Positions 1 through 6,474 of a stretch of 9,065 nucleotides of DNA are shown here, in pieces. The position numbers and the translations under genes are program-made. Numbering within the stretch: the stretch's first letter is position 1; each line of letters begins with the position of its first letter. The notes below the pieces were generated by a model. The model saw nothing but the letters and a program-made list of their open reading frames with translations. It did no database searches and was not told where the DNA came from. This DNA comes from Syntrophus sp. (in: bacteria) (GTDB lineage: Bacteria > Desulfobacterota > Syntrophia > Syntrophales > UBA8958), in NCBI GenBank assembly GCA_003451635.1, contig DMAT01000218.1:1641-10705 (forward strand), read 5' to 3'.

Positions 1-1
1 C

Positions 2-493
2 CCGCCGATATTTGCTTCCTCCATCATCATGTTTCCGGCGACCATAGCGAATTTCATCCCCCATCCGTGGATGAAGGTAGTAGCGGATTCATTGGTTCCC
101 GGCAAGGCTATATATGAATTAATGTATGTTGCATTTATAGTATTTTTTTGCTATTTTTACACGGCGGTCACATTTAACCCCGTTGATGTTGCGGACAATA
201 TGAAAAAATACGGTGGATATGTTCCGGGAATCCGGCCCGGCAAAAAAACGGCGGACTATATTGACGAAGTTTTGACTCGCTTGACCTTCAGCGGCGCAAT
301 TTATGTGTCTGCCGTCTGCGTTCTGCCGAGTATCTTGATAGGTTATTTCAACGTGCCTTTTTACTTCGGAGGAACCGCTCTTCTCATCGTTGTCGGGGTG
401 GCTCTCGACACGGCTGGGCAGATTGAAACGCACTTGCTGACCAGGCAATATGAAGGTTTCATGAAGAAAGGAAAGATAGCCAGGCGGCGCTGA
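2..493 (+). CDS. secY: Preprotein translocase subunit SecY, C-terminal part (5' end outside window)
   Basis: SecY is the channel subunit of the SecYEG inner-membrane translocon, which exports unfolded proteins and inserts membrane proteins. The frame is open from base 2, so the gene starts before the window; 163 C-terminal residues are visible. They begin PPIFASSIIMFPATI, the conserved stretch around transmembrane segment 7. Next come a hydrophobic helix (YELMYVAFIVFFCYFYTAV), the conserved cytoplasmic loop with FNPVDVADNMKK and VPGIRPGKKTADYI, and two more helices, the last starting VPFYFGGTALLIVVGVALD. The tail QYEGFMKKGKIARRR is basic and cytoplasmic, as usual. An internal ATG at 29 is not the true start because the conserved sequence continues upstream of it. 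The next gene, map, lies 34 nt downstream, where many bacteria have adk. Identification is secure from the near-continuous family match. Confidence 0.97.
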   Translation, partial: PPIFASSIIMFPATIANFIPHPWMKVVADSLVPGKAIYELMYVAFIVFFCYFYTAVTFNPVDVADNMKKYGGYVPGIRPGKKTADYIDEVLTRLTFSGAIYVSAVCVLPSILIGYFNVPFYFGGTALLIVVGVALDTAGQIETHLLTRQYEGFMKKGKIARRR

Positions 494-527
494 GGAAGGC
501 CATGAATAGGATATGGGAGCAGTTTGA

Positions 528-1277
528 ATGGTCATTCTGAAGCAGCCGAGCGAGATAGAAAAGATCAGGGAGAGTAACGGTATTGTCGCGGAGATATTGG
601 CGGAACTGAAGGAGAGGGTGCAGGAGGGTGTTACCACTCTAGAGCTTGATCGTATTTCCGAGGAGTTGGTTTTAAAAAAAGGGGCAAAACCGGCCTTTAA
701 GGGTTATCGAGGGTACCCCTTTTCCCTGTGTGCTTCGATAAATGAGCAGGTTATCCATGGCCTTCCTTCACAACGGGTGCTCACGGAGGGGGATATCGTC
801 GGTCTGGATTTTGGGGTGTACTATCACGGATTTTATGGTGATGCTGCCCTGACGGTTCCGGTAGGGAGGATTTCCGAAGAGGCGTCAATGCTCCTTAAGG
901 CCACTGAGGAATCCCTTGATCGGGCAATTCAGGAGGCAACGGTCGGGAATCGACTGGGTGATATCTCCGCAGCTGTGCAGAAGCATGTCGAGGCGGAAGG
1001 CTTTTCAGTGGTCAGGGATTTTGTAGGCCATGGTATCGGTCGGAATCTACATGAAGACCCGCAGATACCTAACTATGGCAGTAAGGGTAGAGGGGTGGCG
1101 TTGAAAGCGGGAATGGTACTGGCCATAGAACCTATGGTCAATGCCGGAACCTATAAGGTCAGGATGTTGACTGACGGCTGGACGGCCGTGACGGCGGATG
1201 GCAGACTTTCCGCCCATTTTGAGCATACCATCGCTATTACTGATCACGGCCCGGAAATTTTAAGCCGGATGCAGTGA
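528..1277 (+). CDS. map: Type I methionine aminopeptidase
   Basis: This cytosolic metalloenzyme removes the initiator methionine from nascent proteins whose second residue is small. The 249-residue length is normal for the short type Ia form (E. coli 264), without an N-terminal zinc extension. The pita-bread fold ligands are all present: D94 in GLDFGVYYHGFYGDAAL, D105 in the same stretch, H168 in VGHGIGRNLHEDP, E201 in AIEPMV and E232 in FEHT. The substrate-site histidines H77 (VIHG) and H175 (NLHE) are present as well. The ATG at 528 directly follows an in-frame TGA (525-527), so no longer start in frame is possible beyond it, and GGGAG at 515-519 gives an 8-nt spacer. It sits between secY and infA in the ribosomal operon, where its role on nascent chains fits. 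Confidence 0.97.
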   Translation: MVILKQPSEIEKIRESNGIVAEILAELKERVQEGVTTLELDRISEELVLKKGAKPAFKGYRGYPFSLCASINEQVIHGLPSQRVLTEGDIVGLDFGVYYHGFYGDAALTVPVGRISEEASMLLKATEESLDRAIQEATVGNRLGDISAAVQKHVEAEGFSVVRDFVGHGIGRNLHEDPQIPNYGSKGRGVALKAGMVLAIEPMVNAGTYKVRMLTDGWTAVTADGRLSAHFEHTIAITDHGPEILSRMQ

Positions 1278-1314
1278 ACGGCGGTGGAGATAGTCGTCGA
1301 TCAGGGATATACTT

Positions 1315-1533
1315 ATGGCAAAAGAAGAGGCAATAGAAGTCGAGGGGAAGGTGATTGAGCCCTTGCCCAATGCCATGTTCCGGGTAGAATTGGAAAACGG
1401 ACACCGGGTTTTAGCCCATATATCCGGGAAAATGAGGATGCATTTTATTAAGATACTTCCCGGAGACAGGGTGACCGTGGAGCTTTCCCCGTATGATCTG
1501 ACCCGGGGACGTATCATTTACCGGACAAAATAG
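1315..1533 (+). CDS. infA: Translation initiation factor IF-1
   Basis: IF-1 binds the A site of the 30S subunit during initiation and works with IF-2 and IF-3. The protein has exactly the typical 72 residues and is a single S1/OB-fold domain. Recognisable family stretches are GKVIEPLPNAMFRVELENG, HISGKMRMHFIKILPGDRV and VELSPYDLTRGRIIYR. The ATG is preceded by a modest AGGG at 1303-1306 with an 8-nt spacer. It lies 37 nt after map and 54 nt before rpmJ, an order common in Gram-positives and found in some other phyla, unlike E. coli where infA is elsewhere. Co-transcription with the ribosomal genes is inferred from the spacing and the lack of a terminator. Confidence 0.97.
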   Translation: MAKEEAIEVEGKVIEPLPNAMFRVELENGHRVLAHISGKMRMHFIKILPGDRVTVELSPYDLTRGRIIYRTK

Positions 1534-1587
1534 AGTACTGGAACCACGAAGACCGTGTCCTGATAAAAGACACAAGGAGTGAAGATA

Positions 1588-1701
1588 GTGAAAGTAAGAG
1601 CTTCGGTGAAAAAGATCTGCGATAAGTGTAAGATCGTGAAGAGGAAGGGTATTCTCAGGATAATCTGTGAAAACCCCAAGCACAAGCAGCGACAGGGATA
1701 G
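1588..1701 (+). CDS. rpmJ: 50S ribosomal protein L36 (zinc-binding, C+ type)
   Basis: This is a 37-residue gene that begins with GTG. The protein begins MKVRASVKKICDKCKIVKRK and ends KHKQRQG, the standard bL36 pattern and length. L36 is a small protein of the large subunit that binds 23S rRNA. C11, C14, C27 and H32 form the usual zinc ribbon, so this is the zinc-dependent C+ paralogue; no second, zinc-free copy is visible here. The GTG start is fixed by AAGGAG at 1574-1579 with an 8-nt spacer. A small hairpin (GTGTC at 1555-1559 pairing with GACAC at 1569-1573) abuts that ribosome-binding site. It lies between infA and rpsM. Confidence 0.96.
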   Translation: MKVRASVKKICDKCKIVKRKGILRIICENPKHKQRQG

Positions 1702-1732
1702 AAAGCCCGTGGTAAGGTCAGGAGGTTAGACG

Positions 1733-2101
1733 GTGGCAAGAATTGCAGGGGTGGATTTACCAAAGAACAAGAGGATGGAAATAGCCTTGACTTATATCTA
1801 CGGGATCGGTAGGACGAAGGCTCAGGAGATCTGCGTGAAGGCTGGTGTTGATGTCAACACGAAGACGGATCACCTTGCCGACGGTGAGATATCGGCTATA
1901 AGAAGCATTATCGATAAAGAGCATAAGGTAGAAGGAGATCTGCGACGGGAAATATCCATGGATCTAAAGCGGTTGATGGATCTAGGGACTTATCGTGGGT
2001 TGAGGCATCGAAAAGGTCTGCCCGTTAGAGGGCAGAGAAGCCACACCAACGCCCGGACGCGAAAAGGACCCAGACGAGCAATTGCAGGAAAGAAGAAGTA
2101 A
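1733..2101 (+). CDS. rpsM: 30S ribosomal protein S13
   Basis: S13 sits in the head of the small subunit, contacts the 50S subunit and P-site tRNA, and binds 16S rRNA. The 122 residues match the family throughout: MARIAGVDLPKNKRMEIALT, then the helix-hairpin-helix-like YIYGIGRTKAQEI, then the conserved C-terminal tail with GTYRGLRHRKGLPVRGQR, SHTNARTRKGPRRA and a basic IAGKKK end. The start is GTG, supported by a perfect AGGAGG at 1720-1725 and a 7-nt spacer, and by the invariant ARIAGVD after it. It is the first ribosomal gene of the alpha-operon block in this order and lies 31 nt after rpmJ and 12 nt before rpsK. Confidence 0.97.
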   Translation: MARIAGVDLPKNKRMEIALTYIYGIGRTKAQEICVKAGVDVNTKTDHLADGEISAIRSIIDKEHKVEGDLRREISMDLKRLMDLGTYRGLRHRKGLPVRGQRSHTNARTRKGPRRAIAGKKK

Positions 2102-2113
2102 CGGGGAGGAAGC

Positions 2114-2506
2114 ATGGCGAGGCCGGCAAGAAAAACAGGAAAGAAAAAAGAGAAGAAGAATATCCCGGAGGGGGTTGCCCATATCCAGTCAACTTTCAAC
2201 AATACCATAGTGACCATTACTGATCTCAGTGGTAATGTTATTTCGTGGTCGTCATCTGGTATTCAGGGATTCAAGGGCTCCCGAAAGAGCACTCCCTTTG
2301 CTGCCCAGATGGCTGCGGAAGACGCCGTAAAAAAAGCGAAGGAACACGGTTTGAGAAGCGTTCAGGTTTATGTAAAGGGGCCCGGCTCGGGACGTGAATC
2401 GGCCCTGCGGGCTCTTCAGCTCACGGGTCTCAATATAACTCTGATTCGTGATGTTACCCCTATTCCGCATAACGGGTGTCGACCACCGAAACGGAGAAGG
2501 GTCTAG
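2114..2506 (+). CDS. rpsK: 30S ribosomal protein S11
   Basis: S11 is on the platform of the small subunit near the E site and helps to shape the mRNA exit path. The 130 residues match the family: a basic N-terminal extension (RPARKTGKKKEKKNIPEG), then AHIQSTFNNTIVTITDLSGN, SSSGIQGFKGSRKSTPFAAQ, VYVKGPGSGRESALRALQ and the hallmark C-terminus NGCRPPKRRRV. The ATG at 2114 has GGGGAGGA just upstream (2103-2110). The 12-nt gap after rpsM makes translational coupling likely. Nothing is unusual in length or motifs. Confidence 0.97.
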   Translation: MARPARKTGKKKEKKNIPEGVAHIQSTFNNTIVTITDLSGNVISWSSSGIQGFKGSRKSTPFAAQMAAEDAVKKAKEHGLRSVQVYVKGPGSGRESALRALQLTGLNITLIRDVTPIPHNGCRPPKRRRV

Positions 2507-2550
2507 AAATTATCATTTCATTGCAAAGATTGGTTTAACGGGGAGGAACT

Positions 2551-3177
2551 TTGGCAAGATATCGAGAATCCGTATGCAGGTTGTGCCGCAGGGAAGGCCT
2601 GAAATTGTTTCTTAAAGGCGACAGGTGTTACAGCGAGAAATGTGCCTTTGAACGTCGGGAATACGCACCGGGAGACCATGGTCAGATGAGAAAAAAACCT
2701 TCAGACTATGGTGTGCAGCTGCGGGCCAAACAGAAGCTCAAGAGGATGTATGGCCTCTTGGAGAAGCAATTCCACAGTTATTTCGAAAAAGCTGACCGGC
2801 AAAAAGGCATTACCGGGACAAACTTGCTGATCCTTTTAGAGAGAAGGTTGGACAACATGGTCTTCAGGATGGGATTTGCAAGCTCCCGAACGGAAGCGAG
2901 ACAGTTGGTCCGGCATTATCATTTTTCAGTCAATGGCAGAAAGGTCAATATTCCTTCTTATTTGGTCAAGGTGGGAGATGAGATCGAGGTTCGCGAAGGG
3001 AGCAGGAAGGTTTCCACTATTACCGAAGCCTTGGAATCGGTTGCCCGTCGCGGGGTACCTCAGTGGCTGGCCCTGGATAAAGGAAATTTCAAGGGCGCCG
3101 TCAGAATGTACCCCACCCGCGAAGAATTGACCATGCCGGTTCAGGAACAGCTGGTCGTAGAGCTTTACTCAAAATAA
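2551..3177 (+). CDS. rpsD: 30S ribosomal protein S4 (zinc-binding, C+ type)
   Basis: S4 is a primary 16S rRNA-binding protein that nucleates 30S assembly; in E. coli it also represses its own operon. The length is 208 residues. The N-terminus carries C9, C12, C26 and C31 (CRLC and CYSEKC), a zinc-binding form rather than the Cys-free form found in E. coli. The S4 RNA-binding domain spans about residues 98-160 (RRLDNMVFRMGFASSRTEAR, then HYHFSVNGRKVNIPSYLVK and VGDEIEV). The start is TTG, chosen because GGGGAGGA lies a few bases upstream (2540-2547) and the invariant ARYR follows. Whether it autoregulates here cannot be seen from the sequence. Confidence 0.97.
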   Translation: MARYRESVCRLCRREGLKLFLKGDRCYSEKCAFERREYAPGDHGQMRKKPSDYGVQLRAKQKLKRMYGLLEKQFHSYFEKADRQKGITGTNLLILLERRLDNMVFRMGFASSRTEARQLVRHYHFSVNGRKVNIPSYLVKVGDEIEVREGSRKVSTITEALESVARRGVPQWLALDKGNFKGAVRMYPTREELTMPVQEQLVVELYSK

Positions 3178-3217
3178 TGCTAATACTCCGGTAATGTTGT
3201 GAAATAACCGGAACGGT

Positions 3218-3222
3218 AAGGA
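3218..3222 (+). promoter_or_regulatory. Shine-Dalgarno that fixes the rpoA start
   Basis: AAGGA lies 8 nt before the ATG at 3231. It overlaps the other in-frame ATG at 3222, which has no good ribosome-binding site upstream. This makes 3231 the better start for rpoA. Confidence 0.7.
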
Positions 3223-3230
3223 TGAAGACA

Positions 3231-4223
3231 ATGCAGCGAAACTGGCGAGGCTTAATACGACCAAAAAGGATAGAGATCGACGAGGCTACCCATACACAGT
3301 ATTATGGGGAATTTAGCTGTCAACCCCTGGAAAGGGGCATGGGTGTTACTTTGGGGAATGCCTTACGGAGGACTCTTTTGTCCTCTATTCAGGGAGCCTC
3401 TATTGTTTCCGTGCGTATCGACGGAGTTCTTCATGAATTTTCCACCGTACCGGGAGTCAAGGAAGATGTGACCGACATCATTCTGAATCTTAAGGGTGTG
3501 CGCGTGATGCTCCACCAGGATGGGCCGCGGGTCATTCGCCTCGACACCTCTAAAGAAGGGGTTATCTCGGCCGGCGACATCGTTCATGACAGCACCGTGG
3601 AGATCCTCAATCCCGATCACTATCTTGCCACCCTTTCCGGAAACGCTTCCATGAAAGCTGAAATGGTTGTCAAAATGGGACGAGGCTATGTCCAGGCGAA
3701 AAAGGAAAAGGATTTTGACCAGCCCGAGGGGACCATTAACATTGACGCGATTTATTCGCCGATCAAGAAGGTCAATTATACGGTGACCCATGCGCGGGTG
3801 GGGCAAATTGCCGATTATGACCGGCTCGTGCTCGAGGTATGGACTGATGGCAGTGTCCTTCCTGAAGATGCCGTGGCCTATGCCTCGAAGATATTGAAGG
3901 AGCAACTGGATATCTTCATCAACTTCAGTGAAGTAGAAGAGGAATTAGAGCAACCCGAGATCGAGGAGAAGGATAATCTCAACGAACAGCTGCTACGGCA
4001 CGTTGATGATTTGGAATTGTCGGTACGATCAGCCAATTGCCTGAAGAATGCAGGAATCAATCTGATTGGCGAGCTGGTCCAGAAATCGGAAGCGGAAATG
4101 CTGAAGACAAAGAACTTTGGACGAAAATCACTCAATGAAATAAAAGAGATACTTGCTGAGCAGGGGTTGGGTTTTGGTATGAAGCTGGAATTCCCACCTT
4201 GGACTCTGCGGGAAGACGGCTAA
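3231..4223 (+). CDS. rpoA: DNA-directed RNA polymerase subunit alpha
   Basis: The alpha dimer is the assembly platform of RNA polymerase, and its C-terminal domain binds UP elements and activators. From the ATG at 3231 the protein has 330 residues, a normal length. The N-terminal domain (about 1-230) contains MGVTLGNALRRTLLSSIQGA and the following VPGVKEDVTDIILNLK. An acidic linker (VEEELEQPEIEEKDN) leads to the C-terminal domain, whose ELSVRSANCLKNAG places R266 and N269 at the positions of the E. coli DNA-contacting R265 and N268. KTKNFGRKSLNEIKEIL is the matching helix-hairpin-helix part. An in-frame ATG at 3222 would add three residues (MKT), but AAGGA at 3218-3222 is spaced correctly only for 3231, and MQRNWRGLIRPKR looks like the usual family start. 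Confidence 0.97.
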   Translation: MQRNWRGLIRPKRIEIDEATHTQYYGEFSCQPLERGMGVTLGNALRRTLLSSIQGASIVSVRIDGVLHEFSTVPGVKEDVTDIILNLKGVRVMLHQDGPRVIRLDTSKEGVISAGDIVHDSTVEILNPDHYLATLSGNASMKAEMVVKMGRGYVQAKKEKDFDQPEGTINIDAIYSPIKKVNYTVTHARVGQIADYDRLVLEVWTDGSVLPEDAVAYASKILKEQLDIFINFSEVEEELEQPEIEEKDNLNEQLLRHVDDLELSVRSANCLKNAGINLIGELVQKSEAEMLKTKNFGRKSLNEIKEILAEQGLGFGMKLEFPPWTLREDG

Positions 4224-4285
4224 GATATAGAGACAATAAGTCCACACAGGTAACGCTGGACATCAGATAGAGAGGACAAAGAACT

Positions 4286-4684
4286 ATGCGTCACGGTAAG
4301 GCGGGTTGCAAGCTGGGAAGGACATCAAGCCACAGAACGGCTATGTTGAGAAACATGGTTACGTCCTTTATAGAGCATGAGTCAATCAGGACGACGGACA
4401 GTAAGGCAAAAGAACTCAAAAAGGTGGCCGAAAAGATGGTCACCCTGGGGAAAAGGGGCGATCTCCATGCCCGCAGGCAGGCACTGGCCTACGTACGCAC
4501 CACTTCAATGGTGGCGAAGCTGTTTGATGAACTGTCGACAAGGTATCGTGACCGGGCCGGAGGTTATACCAGGATTGTGAAAATCGGGTTTCGCAACGGA
4601 GACAATGCCCCTGAGTCCATTGTAGAATTTGTCAAAGACGCTGAAAAGGAAAAAACGAAGAAAAAAGCAGCAACGGCAAAATAA
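4286..4684 (+). CDS. rplQ: 50S ribosomal protein L17
   Basis: L17 binds 23S rRNA near the peptide exit tunnel. The 132 residues begin with the signature MRHGKAGCKLGRTSSHRTAM, then LRNMVTSFIEHESIRTTDSK, AKELKKVAEKMVTLGKRGDL and GGYTRIVKIGFRNGDNAPES. The tail EKEKTKKKAATAK is a lysine-rich, low-complexity extension of the kind that varies between species. AGAGGA at 4271-4276 serves as the ribosome-binding site. It is the last gene of the alpha operon, as in most bacteria, and a strong terminator follows 43 nt after the stop. Confidence 0.97.
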   Translation: MRHGKAGCKLGRTSSHRTAMLRNMVTSFIEHESIRTTDSKAKELKKVAEKMVTLGKRGDLHARRQALAYVRTTSMVAKLFDELSTRYRDRAGGYTRIVKIGFRNGDNAPESIVEFVKDAEKEKTKKKAATAK

Positions 4685-4727
4685 TGGCTAATAGATAAGT
4701 TGTCCCCGAGATAACTTTTATACCATG

Positions 4728-4758
4728 AAAAAAGGCAAGTCTTTGACTTGCCTTTTTT
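4728..4758 (+). terminator. Rho-independent terminator of the alpha operon
   Basis: AAAAAAGGCAAGTC (4728-4741) pairs perfectly with GACTTGCCTTTTTT (4745-4758) across a 3-nt TTT loop, giving a 14-bp stem. The core stem is followed by a run of six T. Because the left arm starts with six A, the same hairpin could also end transcription on the other strand, although no gene is seen there. Confidence 0.93.
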
Positions 4759-4766
4759 ATTTGTTC

Positions 4767-4793
4767 TTGTCTTTTTCGATGAAAAAGTATAAG
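4767..4793 (+). promoter_or_regulatory. Candidate promoter for the EF-like gene
   Basis: A promoter is expected here because a strong terminator lies upstream and an independent gene downstream. TTGTCT (4767-4772) resembles a -35 box and TATAAG (4788-4793) a -10 box, but the 15-nt spacer is short. A perfect 7-bp inverted repeat, CTTTTTC and GAAAAAG (4771-4787), fills most of the spacer. The assignment rests only on consensus resemblance and position. Confidence 0.3.
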
Positions 4794-4843
4794 AGCAACG
4801 CATTACTTCATATGACAGTCATTTGGTGAAAGGAGGTATGATT

Positions 4844-5104
4844 ATGGCGGAAGAAAAGATCGGCGAGGTTGTAAAATTTTTTGCGAAACCTTCTGTGGCA
4901 GCGGTCAAGATTGTCAACGGCGAACTCAACGTCGGAGACACCATCAAGATTACCGGCCATACGACGGATGTTACTAGTTTTATAGATTCCATGGAGGTCA
5001 ACAACGAGAAAGTGACGAAAGCAGTATCGGGGGATTATATCGGTATCAAGGTATCAGACCGTGTCCGCCCCGGCGACGAGGTTTTCAGGGTGATTCCTGA
5101 TTGA
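4844..5104 (+). CDS. Stand-alone EF-Tu domain-2-like protein (translation elongation factor-like)
   Basis: This 86-residue soluble protein looks like the beta-barrel domain 2 of translation GTPases on its own. Features seen: GEVVKFFAKPSVAAVKI (residues 7-23), then GELNVGDTIKITGHTTD (26-42), DSMEVNNEKVTKAVSGDYIG (48-67) and a closing RVRPGDEVFRVI. The alternation of strands, the NVGD/IKITG turn and the GDYIGIKV strand are typical of such barrels. It has no GTPase domain, P-loop, signal peptide or membrane segment. Small proteins of this kind are known in archaea and bacteria as elongation-factor-like proteins; the C-terminal barrel of U32 peptidases is a related fold. The substrate or partner is unknown. 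The start at 4844 is chosen because AGGAGG (4831-4836) gives a 7-nt spacer; ATG 4838 and TTG 4823 are in frame but badly placed. It has its own terminator and appears monocistronic. Confidence 0.85.
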   Translation: MAEEKIGEVVKFFAKPSVAAVKIVNGELNVGDTIKITGHTTDVTSFIDSMEVNNEKVTKAVSGDYIGIKVSDRVRPGDEVFRVIPD

Positions 5105-5133
5105 TCTGAAACACCCATATTCCTATTTGATCT

Positions 5134-5176
5134 AAGCCATGGATTTTCATGTTTTATTGCGAATCCATGGCTTTTT
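5134..5176 (+). terminator. Rho-independent terminator after the EF-like gene
   Basis: AAGCCATGGATT (5134-5145) pairs perfectly with AATCCATGGCTT (5162-5173), a 12-bp stem with a 16-nt loop, followed by a run of five T (5172-5176). It lies 29 nt after the EF-like stop codon and only 8-11 nt before the likely folC start. It may therefore act as a partial terminator or attenuator for folC, which is inference. Confidence 0.82.
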
Positions 5177-5184
5177 CTATATTT

Positions 5185-6474
5185 ATGATGATACAATGGA
5201 ATCCTTATACATACCTGAACGGGCTTGAGAAAATGGGAATCCGCATGGACCTCGACGCTGTCAGGAAGATCCTGAAAGTGCTGGGAAATCCGGAAAGAGA
5301 CTATCCATCAATCCTCATTGCCGGCACCAATGGCAAGGGCTCCGTTGCGGCGATGACGGCTTCCATTCTCAGCGCGGGAGGCTTTTCCGTCGGTCTCTAT
5401 ACCTCTCCGCATCTAATTGAGATACGGGAACGAATCCGGATCGGCAACGTGATGATTCCGGAACGGGACTTTTGGGAGACCACGCGGGATGTTGATCGTC
5501 ATCTTACGGAGCCGCTGACATATTTTGAGTTCATGACCGTGCTGGCCTTCCACTATTTCCGGCAAAGAAAAATAGATGTTGCGGTGGTGGAAGTCGGTAT
5601 GGGCGGACGACTCGATGCGACGCATGTTGTTGACCCTTCTGTGGCGGTTATCTCTCATATTGCCTTGGATCATCAGGAGTTTTTAGGGAAGCGCATAAAG
5701 GATATTGCCGGAGAAAAGTCGGCAATCATCCCGGAACGAGGCATTTGTATCACCGGGGTTCGACAGCTGCCGGCCCGGCAAGTAATAGTGGACACATGCC
5801 GGGAAAGGGAGTCGGCCCTCCTGAGTATAGGCGGGGAAATACAGGTATCCCGGCATCGGGAAGGCACCTTTTCTTACCGGAGTCCGGCCCATGCCTATCC
5901 CCACCTCCGCTGTGGCCTTGTCGGGGCCCATCAGCAGGTCAACGCTGCTCTGGCCGTAGCCTCCGTGGAGGCAATGGCTGTTAAAGGTTTCACTGTTGGT
6001 GAGGAGGCTATCCGGGAAGGGTTAAGGACAGTGAGTTGGGAGGGACGCTTGGAGGTCTTGCAGAAGGCCCCGGTACTGCTCCTGGACGGCGCTCACAACC
6101 CCGCGGGGATCGGATCGCTGTGCCGTGCCCTCAGAAATAATTTCTCTTTCCGCCGCCACATTGTTGTATTTGGCGTTCTCCGGGACAAGCACTATCCCGA
6201 TATGGTGAGAAGGCTATCGGTTTTCCAGCCCCTGATGATTCTGACACAGCCGCCAAGCGAACGTTCCATGCCCCCGGCGGAGCTTTTACCGGTTACCCGG
6301 GGCTTTCTCCAAAGGGCAGAAATTATTCAGTCCCCTGTCGACGCCCTCAAATACGCTTTCTCCCTTGCCGGTGAGGACGATCTGATCTGCGTCACCGGTT
6401 CCCTCTATCTGGTCGGTGAAATAAAAAAAACTTTCCCTTCCATGGGAACCATGATAGCGGCGGAGGGGAAATGA
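5185..6474 (+). CDS. folC: Bifunctional folylpolyglutamate / dihydrofolate synthase
   Basis: FolC adds glutamate to dihydropteroate and to folates, using ATP, in the cytosol; it belongs to the Mur ligase family. From 5185 it has 429 residues, close to E. coli FolC (422). Seen in order: the N-terminal YLNGLEKMGIRMDL; the P-loop GTNGKGS (about residues 47-53); YTSPHL; the central-domain block VVEVGMGGRLDATHVV (135-149) with HIALDHQEFLG after it; GEKSAI, which holds the lysine expected to be carbamylated; WEGRLEVL; LDGAHNPAG (300-308); and VTGSLYLVGE. Whether both activities are present cannot be told from motifs alone. The start is uncertain: ATG 5185 and ATG 5188 are adjacent, ATG 5149 lies inside the terminator loop, and ATG 5233 would cut the conserved N-terminus. 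None has a clear Shine-Dalgarno. The stop overlaps the start of lptD. Confidence 0.93.
   Translation: MMIQWNPYTYLNGLEKMGIRMDLDAVRKILKVLGNPERDYPSILIAGTNGKGSVAAMTASILSAGGFSVGLYTSPHLIEIRERIRIGNVMIPERDFWETTRDVDRHLTEPLTYFEFMTVLAFHYFRQRKIDVAVVEVGMGGRLDATHVVDPSVAVISHIALDHQEFLGKRIKDIAGEKSAIIPERGICITGVRQLPARQVIVDTCRERESALLSIGGEIQVSRHREGTFSYRSPAHAYPHLRCGLVGAHQQVNAALAVASVEAMAVKGFTVGEEAIREGLRTVSWEGRLEVLQKAPVLLLDGAHNPAGIGSLCRALRNNFSFRRHIVVFGVLRDKHYPDMVRRLSVFQPLMILTQPPSERSMPPAELLPVTRGFLQRAEIIQSPVDALKYAFSLAGEDDLICVTGSLYLVGEIKKTFPSMGTMIAAEGK

Noticed and set aside
119..637. 172-codon open frame on the minus strand across the secY-map junction
   Set aside because: It is antisense to two secure genes, and its sequence resembles nothing known.
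1702..1732. Possible S4-binding pseudoknot before rpsM, as in the E. coli alpha operon
   Set aside because: The 31-nt gap shows no clear nested pairing by eye, and the E. coli structure is not conserved in sequence outside its relatives.
3187..3212. Inverted repeat TCCGGT / ACCGGA between rpsD and rpoA
   Set aside because: Only 6 bp with a 14-nt loop and no T-run; too weak to call a terminator or attenuator.
3363..3905. 180-codon open frame on the minus strand
   Set aside because: It lies fully inside rpoA, which has strong family motifs throughout; the translation shows no recognisable domain.
5745..5984. Alternative plus-strand frame inside folC, rich in Gly, Pro and Arg
   Set aside because: Low-complexity shadow frame within the conserved Mur-ligase-type coding sequence.
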